In this document: in pieces, positions 5,669-10,453 of the stretch
Numbering within the stretch: the first letter of the stretch is position 1
Layout: every line of letters starts with the position of its first letter
Assembly: GCA_964236445.1 (NCBI GenBank)
Contig: CAXSDR010000115.1
Location: 1 to 10,453, forward strand
Origin: CAXSDR01 sp964236445
GTDB taxonomy: Bacteria > Actinomycetota > Actinomycetes > Motilibacterales > Motilibacteraceae
DNA: 10,453 nt
Reading direction: 5' to 3'
Notes under the pieces: model-generated
The model's input: the letters and a program-made list of their open reading frames with translations, nothing else
What the model was told of the DNA's origin: nothing
Databases searched by the model: none
Position numbers and translations under genes: made by a program

Positions 5669-7005
5669 AGAGAGTCGAAGAGGCGGTCGAGCACGCGTAC
5701 GCCGAACTGCAGGGCGTCGACGGGAACCCGCTCGTCGACGCCGTGGAACAGGGCGGTGAAATCGAGGTCGGCGGGAAGCCGCAGCGGGGCGAAGCCATAG
5801 CCCTGGATACCCAGAGGGGTGAACGACTTGGTGTCGGTGCCGCCGGAGAGGCAGTAGGGCATCACCGTGGCGCCCGGGTCCTCCGCGACGATGGCGGCTT
5901 CCATGCGCTCCCAGAGCGGGCCGCCCGGGTCGACCTCCACCGCTCGGTCGTAGGCGATCATCTCGCGGCGGATCCCGGGACCGATGAGCTCGTCGACCGT
6001 GGCGAAGAACTCGTCCTCGAAGCCGGGGAGGAAGCGGCCGTCGACATCTGCGGTCGCGAGCTGAGGAATGACGTTGGACTTGTAGCCTGCGCGAAGGACG
6101 GTCGGATTGGTGGTGTTGCGGATCGTCGCACCCACGACGCGCGCCGCCGGACCCAGCGCGGCAAGCAGCGGCGTCGGATCCCGCGGGTCGAGCGGGATGC
6201 CGGTGAGCTCGCTCACCGTCTCGAGGAACGCGCGTACGGTCCCGGTCATCCGCACCGGCCACTCGTGGCGACCCAGCCGCACGACCGCCTCGCACACGGC
6301 GGTCACGGCATTGTCCGTCGAGATCATCGAACCGTGCCCCGCGCGCCCTTCGGCGACGAGACGCATCCACGCCAGTCCCTTCTCGGCAGTCTCGAGGAGA
6401 TAGAACCGCCGGTCCTTCATGGTGAGGGAGAAACCGCCCACCTCGCTGATCGCCTCGGTGCAGCCCTCGAGCAGCTCGGGGCGGTTGTCGGCGAGGAAGT
6501 GAGCGCCCTGCCGGCCGCCGGCTTCCTCGTCGGCGAGAAAGGCGAGCACCAGCGGCCGCGCGGTCTGCCGGCCGGCCTGCAGCCGGGCCCGGAGCGTCGC
6601 GAGGACCATCGCGTCCATGCCCTTCATGTCGACCGCCCCACGGCCCCACACGCAGCCGTCGACCACCTCGCCGGCGAAAGGGTGGACCTGCCAGTCGGCA
6701 GGCTCGGCGGGAACGACATCGAGGTGGCCGTGCACCAGGAGCGCGTCGGTGCGGGACGGGTCCGACCCCTCGATGCGCGCCACGACGGTCGTACGCCCTG
6801 GCGCGGCCTCGACAATCACGGGATCGAGGCCGACCTCGTCGAGCCACGCGGCCACCTGCTCGGCGGCCAGCCGCTCCCCCGGACTGGAACCGTCGCCGTA
6901 GTTCGAGGTGTCGATGCGGATCAGCTCGCTGCACAGGCGCACCACCTCCTCCTGGGGGTCCGGGATCGTGGCAGCGGCGTCGCGTTCGGCGTTCACGCCG
7001 CCCAT
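5665..7005 (-). CDS. M20/M25/M40 family zinc metallopeptidase (dipeptidase or deacylase-like)
   Basis: The protein has 446 residues (from ATG 7005), typical for the family of cytoplasmic two-zinc hydrolases that cleave dipeptides or N-acyl amino acids. The active-site set is present: His94 and Asp96 in HGHLDVVP, bridging Asp126 in GRGAVDMKG, catalytic and metal Glu160/Glu161 in ADEEAGG, Glu188 in SEVGG, and the late metal His431 in FHGVDERVP. LIRIDTSNYGD near the N-terminus is also typical. The lid/dimerisation domain follows about residue 200 (VAEGRAGHGS). The start is uncertain: GTG 7017, ATG 7005 and GTG 6996 are all in frame; 7005 has GGCAGG 4 nt upstream and 6996 has AGGA 8 nt upstream. 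The gene is divergent from tRNA-Leu. The specific substrate is unknown. Confidence 0.9.
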   Translation of the reverse strand: MGGVNAERDAAATIPDPQEEVVRLCSELIRIDTSNYGDGSSPGERLAAEQVAAWLDEVGLDPVIVEAAPGRTTVVARIEGSDPSRTDALLVHGHLDVVPAEPADWQVHPFAGEVVDGCVWGRGAVDMKGMDAMVLATLRARLQAGRQTARPLVLAFLADEEAGGRQGAHFLADNRPELLEGCTEAISEVGGFSLTMKDRRFYLLETAEKGLAWMRLVAEGRAGHGSMISTDNAVTAVCEAVVRLGRHEWPVRMTGTVRAFLETVSELTGIPLDPRDPTPLLAALGPAARVVGATIRNTTNPTVLRAGYKSNVIPQLATADVDGRFLPGFEDEFFATVDELIGPGIRREMIAYDRAVEVDPGGPLWERMEAAIVAEDPGATVMPYCLSGGTDTKSFTPLGIQGYGFAPLRLPADLDFTALFHGVDERVPVDALQFGVRVLDRLFDSL

Positions 7006-7070
7006 CCTGCCTGCCACGTCGGCGCCGGTCGACGTTGCGCGTCAGGGCATGCGCCGCTCAGCCCCCCTGC

Positions 7071-7076
7071 TAGAGT
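7071..7076 (+). promoter_or_regulatory. Candidate -10 box for tRNA-Leu
   Basis: TAGAGT fits TANNNT and lies 43 nt before the tRNA 5' end, leaving room for a short 5' leader to be removed by RNase P. No clear -35 is seen at the usual spacing. Confidence 0.35.
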
Positions 7077-7119
7077 TGCCGCCGCGCACAGGGCCACCGC
7101 TTCGGCAGGCTTCGTGCAC

Positions 7120-7205
7120 GTCCGAGTGGCGGAATGGCAGACGCGCTAGCTTGAGGTGCTAGTACCCCTTATACGGGTGTGGGGGTTCAAGTCCCCCCTC
7201 GGACA
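7120..7205 (+). tRNA. tRNA-Leu (anticodon GAG)
   Basis: The acceptor stem GTCCGAG (7120-7126) pairs with CTCGGAC (7198-7204) and A7205 is the discriminator. The anticodon stem CTAGC/GCTAG (7146-7150 and 7158-7162) encloses the loop TTGAGGT, giving anticodon GAG at 7153-7155, which reads CUC and CUU. A long variable arm (ACCC/GGGT around 7164-7178) marks it as a class II tRNA, as expected for Leu. The T-arm is GGGGG/CCCCC with loop TTCAAGT (7181-7197). CCA is not encoded. It forms the probable integration target for the recombinase that follows. Confidence 0.95.
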
Positions 7206-7385
7206 CCGAGTTGTGAGCTTCTGACCTGCATGTTTAGGTGTAGTGAGGCGTTGAGTGCCAGTCCAGGGAACATCCTGGGAACAGTTGCGGGCCGACCTTC
7301 GGGGATGGCCCGCTGGCGTTTTCCGATACCTGAGCCCAGGTGACGATGCGTGGTGGGTCACAGCCGCCCGCACCAAAGGATCACA
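7206..7385 (+). other. tRNA-to-integrase spacer, probable attachment-site arm region
   Basis: This 180-nt stretch has no gene. It contains a direct repeat GGGAACA (7266-7272 and 7277-7283), overlapped by the inverted pair CCAGG/CCTGG (7263-7267 and 7274-7278). It also holds a stem GCGGGCC/GGCCCGC (7287-7293 and 7307-7313) with a 13-nt loop. In tRNA-targeting elements this side usually holds integrase arm-binding sites, so the GGGAACA pair is a candidate. That role is inferred from position. Confidence 0.35.
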
Positions 7386-8708
7386 GTGGCCTCACTGGAA
7401 ACACGCAAGCGCCCCACGGGCACCAGCTACCGCGTCAAGTGGCGAGCGGACGGAACGTGGCAGTCGGAGTCGTTCGGCGCCTCGCGCAAGACCGCAGCCG
7501 GCCGCTTCCTGCGGGACGTCGAGCAGAACGGAAACCGCTGGCCTGACGGCTGGCTCAAGGGCTTCGGCTACATCCGAACGCTCTCCGAGGATGCAGAAGT
7601 AGCCGAGGTTCGCCTCACTCACTTCGCGGCGCAGTACATCGCGGACAAGACGGGCCTGCAGCCGGGCACTAGGTGCAGGTACGCACGTCAGGCCGAGGGA
7701 CTCGCCGACGCGCTGGATGCTCTGGTCGACGCCGACGTCGAGACCGACGCTGCATTCGCGACCGTGCAGAATCTCACGCCCCGTCACGTGTCCCGTTGGA
7801 TCAATGCTCGTGAGCGTGCGGGGTCGTCGCCCAAGACCATCGCCAACTGGCACGGGCTGCTGTTCCAGGTGATGCAGGCGGCGGTGGATGAGGGCCTGCG
7901 AGAGAAGAACCCCTGCACATCCACGGGCAAGGCGCTGCCGAGGCGCGATGCCTACAAGACGGAGGATGATCGGACTTTCCTGACAGAGGGCGAGTTCGCG
8001 CTCATCGCGGACGCGATGTGGCCGGGACTGCCCGACCCCCGGCAGAACGGCGCGGTGAAGGCCGTAGGCACGGAGTCCGACCGTGACCTGCTCATGGTGG
8101 CAGTCGGTACGGGCGCCCGATGGGGCGAGCTGACGGCTCTGCGGCTGACTGACGTACGCCTTGGGGTCCGGTCGAGCGTCAGCATCGAGCGCGCGTGGAA
8201 GCGCAACGGCGGTGGCTTGCACGCGGTCGCGGGGATCGGTCGGTGGTACGTGGGCTCCCCCAAGACGATCAGGGGCCGCCGACGCATCCGGATCGGCGCA
8301 ACAGTGGGCGAAGTCCTACGACGTCGGCAAGCCCAAGTGCTGGCAGACGGCCTGCTGTTCACCGGCAGCCGCGGTGGACCGATCGACCAACCGCACTTCT
8401 ACGAATACCGCTGGCAGCGCGCCGTCCAGCTGGCGCAGCTCAACGGCCTGAGCAAGGCGCCGCGCTTCCACGACTTGCGGCACACGTACGCCGCATGGCT
8501 CATCAGCGCTGGTGTGCCGCTGCCGGAGATCCAGCAAAGGCTCGGCCATGAGTCCATCCTGACGACCGTTGGGGTCTACGGCGGGCTCCTCGAGGCACCA
8601 GGGGATTTGGCCAACCAGGCGTTGGACGCAGCGCTGATGTTGGGCGCGCCGTCGACCTGCGAGGTATCCAAAGACGCTCCGTCGGGAGGGTCACATAACG
8701 CGACCTAA
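7386..8708 (+). CDS. Tyrosine recombinase (phage/ICE-type integrase)
   Basis: This 440-residue site-specific recombinase would integrate and excise an element by strand exchange through a Tyr-DNA intermediate. The catalytic set is complete: Arg245 in GTGARWGELTALRL, Lys293 in SPKTIRGRRRI, His362 and Arg365 in FHDLRHTYAAW, His388 in QRLGHES, and nucleophile Tyr398 in TTVGVYGGLL. The N-terminus (RPTGTSYRVKWRADGTWQSESF) resembles the AP2-like arm-binding domain of actinobacterial integrases. A SAM-like core-binding region follows at about 75-175 (LTHFAAQYIA to AVDEGLREKNPC). The GTG at 7386 has AAAGGA 5 nt upstream; an in-frame start at 7350 lacks such a site. The gene lies 180 nt after tRNA-Leu and points away from it, the classical position for an element inserted at a tRNA 3' end. 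A small HTH gene follows. Confidence 0.93.
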   Translation: MASLETRKRPTGTSYRVKWRADGTWQSESFGASRKTAAGRFLRDVEQNGNRWPDGWLKGFGYIRTLSEDAEVAEVRLTHFAAQYIADKTGLQPGTRCRYARQAEGLADALDALVDADVETDAAFATVQNLTPRHVSRWINARERAGSSPKTIANWHGLLFQVMQAAVDEGLREKNPCTSTGKALPRRDAYKTEDDRTFLTEGEFALIADAMWPGLPDPRQNGAVKAVGTESDRDLLMVAVGTGARWGELTALRLTDVRLGVRSSVSIERAWKRNGGGLHAVAGIGRWYVGSPKTIRGRRRIRIGATVGEVLRRRQAQVLADGLLFTGSRGGPIDQPHFYEYRWQRAVQLAQLNGLSKAPRFHDLRHTYAAWLISAGVPLPEIQQRLGHESILTTVGVYGGLLEAPGDLANQALDAALMLGAPSTCEVSKDAPSGGSHNAT

Positions 8709-8789
8709 GCGCACTTCCTTTTCCCGCCATGTTGAGTCGATCTCTTCTTCGAACGGCGCCCAACGGTGCCTCAGACGATGAGGAAACTC

Positions 8790-9011
8790 ATGACTGCGCA
8801 ACCGCTCCACACCATTTCCGAAGCAGCAGAGCTCCTGCACATCCCTGAGGCCACTCTGCGGAAGAAAGTCACCATGAACGCGGTGCCACACCGCCGCGTG
8901 TTCCGGCACGTGCGTTTCTCCAATGACGATCTCGCTGCCATCCAGGAGATTCGGGGTCCGATGTCGGCCGTGACAGGTCGCGCCCGTCAGTCTGGGAACC
9001 GCGGCGCCTGA
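8790..9011 (+). CDS. Excisionase-like helix-turn-helix protein (probable recombination directionality factor)
   Basis: The protein has 73 residues. Residues 8-50 (TISEAAELLHIPEATLRKKV, then PHRRVFRHVRFSNDDLAAIQ) are the MerR-like winged-helix pattern of small excisionases: a helix-turn-helix, a basic wing with the VRF strand, and a final helix. Such proteins bend attachment-site DNA and steer the integrase to excision. The tail (51-73) is Arg/Gly-rich. The ATG at 8790 has GAGGA 5 nt upstream; an in-frame start at 8766 lacks one. It lies 81 nt after the integrase on the same strand; in many actinobacterial elements the xis gene lies upstream of int, so this order is less usual. It could instead be a small transcriptional regulator of the element. 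Confidence 0.72.
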   Translation: MTAQPLHTISEAAELLHIPEATLRKKVTMNAVPHRRVFRHVRFSNDDLAAIQEIRGPMSAVTGRARQSGNRGA

Positions 9012-9053
9012 ATTCTCATGGTCTTGCGTCGCTTGGCCCCCGCCGAGGCGGTC

Positions 9054-9086
9054 GTTGCACCACCGGGTCTCACCCGGTGGTGCAAC
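9054..9086. terminator. Perfect 15-bp-arm hairpin downstream of the excisionase gene
   Basis: GTTGCACCACCGGGT (9054-9068) and ACCCGGTGGTGCAAC (9072-9086) are exact reverse complements around the loop CTC. It begins 42 nt after the excisionase stop. There is no T-run after it on plus, but many actinobacterial terminators lack one, so transcription termination of the int-xis unit is the simplest reading. A recombination or regulator site is an alternative because the symmetry is exact. Confidence 0.6.
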
Positions 9087-9356
9087 CACCCCCGATCGCT
9101 TGCTCGAGCATGCGCCTGCCAAGAGGTGAAGCTCGACGTCTTCCCTTGCCCACCCGTATGCCAACTTCCGCATACATCTTTCTCGACGCCATCGGTGTCT
9201 TTGACGTGCCGAACGACGCACAACCCGATGTCGAGGCTTAACCGGATCGTTCACGACACGGAGGCGTCATCAGCGCGTAGAAGCACCGAAGTGCGCTGTA
9301 ATCATGACAGAGATTTGTCGATGGTCGAGGTTTCCTCAGCAGAAAGCACTCGGGGA
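9087..9356. other. Gene-poor stretch in the accessory region
   Basis: I see no supportable gene here. The open frames have no recognisable motif, poor start contexts and frequent stops. The stretch 9160-9320 looks less GC-rich than the flanking genes, fitting decayed mobile DNA. Nothing that I can identify as an insertion-sequence terminal repeat is visible. Confidence 0.5.
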
Positions 9357-9790
9357 GTGAAGCGTACTGGTCGTCCGGGTTGTCTGAGTCCGGTGATGGT
9401 ATTGGGGTGGTGGCCCACGCGGGCAGCGTGGGACTCCGGTTTCTGACCGACCGGGTCGGTCTGAGGAGCGGACGCTTGAAGGCGGTGGCCAGGGGTCGGT
9501 TCACCCGGCTCCACGACATGGTCGCTGCTCGGCGACGTGGCGTGATGCTCGCTGACGCGGTGAGGCGATCGCCGACATCGACGTGCCGCGCCGGCAGGAA
9601 CGGGTCCTCGGCAAGTGGCGTCCGCGCCGACGGTGTGGCCCGCCTTGGACGAGATCGGTCCTGGACGGGTGAAGAGGGTCACGACTGCGCGGGCCGCGTT
9701 CGTCGCACGGATGGGCACAGCTGCCGGGCGTGTTCCCGCCCAGCAGGTTGCCGGGACCGACCCCGAATCGATGGTCGCTGCAGGACACAC
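9357..9790 (+). pseudogene. Frameshifted 5' remnant of an IS1380-type transposase
   Basis: Four consecutive segments in changing frames read as the N-terminal part of an IS1380-family DDE transposase. They are VKRTGRP from GTG 9357; SGDGIGVVAHAGSVGLR to GVMLAD (about 9386-9563, another frame); AIADIDVPRRQERVLG (9565-9612, third frame); and VASAPTVWPALDEIGPGR to DPESMV (9612 to about 9779, back to the first frame). These match in order what I remember of the family: SGDG..VV.HAG, LADGGEAIADIDVLR, and VASxPTVWRALDE. At least three single-base-type indels are needed. The region with the first catalytic Asp (normally VLDVDATLV) is unrecognisable, and the remaining two thirds of a roughly 450-residue transposase is missing; GGGEPLP near 9870 may be a further scrap. 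It is inactive. The assignment is from motif memory. Confidence 0.65.
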
Positions 9791-9951
9791 CAGGCGCCTG
9801 CGGCGAGCCAGCATCATGACCTCGATCGCGAGTTCATGGAACCTGAATCATCCGATCCTGAACGGTGGCGGGGAGCCACTGCCGACGTCGCGGCTGGCTG
9901 CCCCGTGCCCGAAAGCGAACCCGCCTGGACGACGGCCGGGCTTCCAACCGG

Positions 9952-10453
9952 TCACGACCGCAATCCGGGCGGCTGGAGGTCTTGGTCAGCGATACGACTC
10001 ACCCAAAGCGGCGCCGACACGTTCGCGGCGACGTGCCGCTCAACGCTTTCGTTGTCCTCGTCGGCGAACCAGCACACGGGGATGCCCCACGTGCGGTACC
10101 GGTCGAGCTTGATGAACCGATCGATCGCGCGGGTCGAGCTCGACGAAACCTCGACGGCAACGACGTAGTCATCCGGTCGGAGATGACGCGACTCAGCCGC
10201 TTCGAGCGCGGCAGTGAACACCACGGAGACATCCGGGACGAAGTACGTCTGTAGGTTTCCCTCGCTGCGCATCATGCCGACGTTGGTGATGACCGTCAGC
10301 TCGCTAGGGCCAACCGCCTCCAAGGCCGAACGCAAGCGATTCACGACCACCGCGTGGCGTGCGAACTCCAACGGGTAGGTCACGACGCAGCCGTCGATGA
10401 TCTCGCGACGCGGCGACGTGCCCTCCGGCAGGTCATCAACCGTCGCCGGACCG
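9952..10453 (-). CDS. Uma2 family endonuclease-like protein (5' end beyond window)
   Basis: The visible 166 codons stay open to the right edge, so the gene starts outside. The order of motifs fits Uma2 (PD-(D/E)XK nuclease fold): ATVDDLPEG and REIIDGCVV near the N-terminus, FARHAVVVNRLRSALE, FVPDVSVV with the first catalytic Asp, VAVEVSSSSTRAID with the Glu, then RFIKLDRYRTWGIPVCWFAD with Lys and the typical Y..xGIxxxW. An internal GTG at 10383 would cut off the conserved IIDG segment and is rejected. Full-length members are about 180-200 residues, so only a few codons should be missing. The biological role of Uma2 proteins is poorly known. The 3' end is next to the IS1380 remnant; no gene overlaps it. 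Confidence 0.78.
   Translation of the reverse strand, partial: GPATVDDLPEGTSPRREIIDGCVVTYPLEFARHAVVVNRLRSALEAVGPSELTVITNVGMMRSEGNLQTYFVPDVSVVFTAALEAAESRHLRPDDYVVAVEVSSSSTRAIDRFIKLDRYRTWGIPVCWFADEDNESVERHVAANVSAPLWVSRIADQDLQPPGLRS

Noticed and set aside
3912..5759. Long plus-strand open frame (615 codons) over the permease gene
   Set aside because: Arg/His/Gly-rich shadow of the permease in another frame; the permease frame has clear membrane helices and family motifs.
5618..6934. Minus-strand frame of 438 codons over the M20 peptidase
   Set aside because: Low-complexity Arg/Gly/Ala shadow in another frame; the peptidase frame keeps all metal ligands.
5743..7149. Plus-strand frame of 468 codons opposite the peptidase, running into the tRNA
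   Set aside because: Antisense shadow with no recognisable motif; it ends inside tRNA-Leu.
7146..7376. Minus-strand frame ending in a GDLNPHTRIRG-like sequence
   Set aside because: It is the antisense translation of the tRNA, a well-known spurious protein pattern.
9158..9241. Short plus-strand frame MPTSAYIFLDAIGVFDVP... of 27 codons
   Set aside because: It looks mildly protein-like but has no ribosome-binding site, no promoter box and no recognised family.
9380..10168. Plus-strand frame of 262 codons across the transposase remnant and Uma2 antisense
   Set aside because: Only its first part carries IS1380-like sequence; the rest is out of frame with the remnant and antisense to Uma2.
7206..10453. 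Second attachment site (copy of the tRNA-Leu 3' end)
   Set aside because: Reading through for the T-arm and acceptor-stem sequence found no second copy in the window.
1..10453. CRISPR array, riboswitch or complete insertion sequence
   Set aside because: No regularly spaced repeats, no recognisable riboswitch core and no intact transposase with terminal repeats were seen.

Overview
The window is high-GC DNA with the codon use and gene content of an actinomycete (Actinomycetota). The families at the left (MSMEG_4193-type phosphatase, DUF3090, DUF5703, a 'primosomal protein'-like acidic protein) are essentially actinobacterial. The -10 boxes placed 7-8 nt before start codons fit the leaderless transcription common in that phylum. 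I cannot name the genus.

Core chromosome (about 1-7205). On the minus strand, a histidine-phosphatase-fold protein (gene start 1317), DUF3090 (start 611) and the first codons of a third gene (start 25) form an operon that runs off the left edge. Divergent from it are an aldo/keto reductase (1404-2348) and, overlapping by 4 nt, a RecD2-like protein (2345-3493) that appears to lack the Walker A loop. This pair ends tail-to-tail, sharing a CTAG stop, against a small very acidic minus-strand gene (3490-3813). Divergent from that gene is a small DUF5703 gene (3853-4038), followed by a cationic-amino-acid-type permease (4141-5655). The permease converges with 9 nt to spare on an M20-family metallopeptidase (5665 to about 7005). 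Divergent from the peptidase is tRNA-Leu(GAG) at 7120-7205.

Accessory region (about 7206-10453). A tyrosine recombinase starts 180 nt after the tRNA and reads away from it, followed by a small excisionase-like HTH protein. This is the layout of an integrative element inserted at the tRNA-Leu 3' end. After them come a perfect 15-bp-arm hairpin, a gene-poor stretch, a frameshifted remnant of an IS1380-type transposase, and a minus-strand Uma2-family nuclease-like gene cut by the right edge. No second copy of the tRNA 3' end is visible, so the far attachment site is outside the window or lost.

The strongest non-coding signals are two divergent promoter regions. In each, both strands carry a TANNNT box 7-8 nt before a start codon. 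The one at 1370-1404 is an exactly mirror-symmetric palindrome that also implies an 18-residue leader peptide ahead of the phosphatase operon. I saw no clear undescribed defence system or gene cluster.
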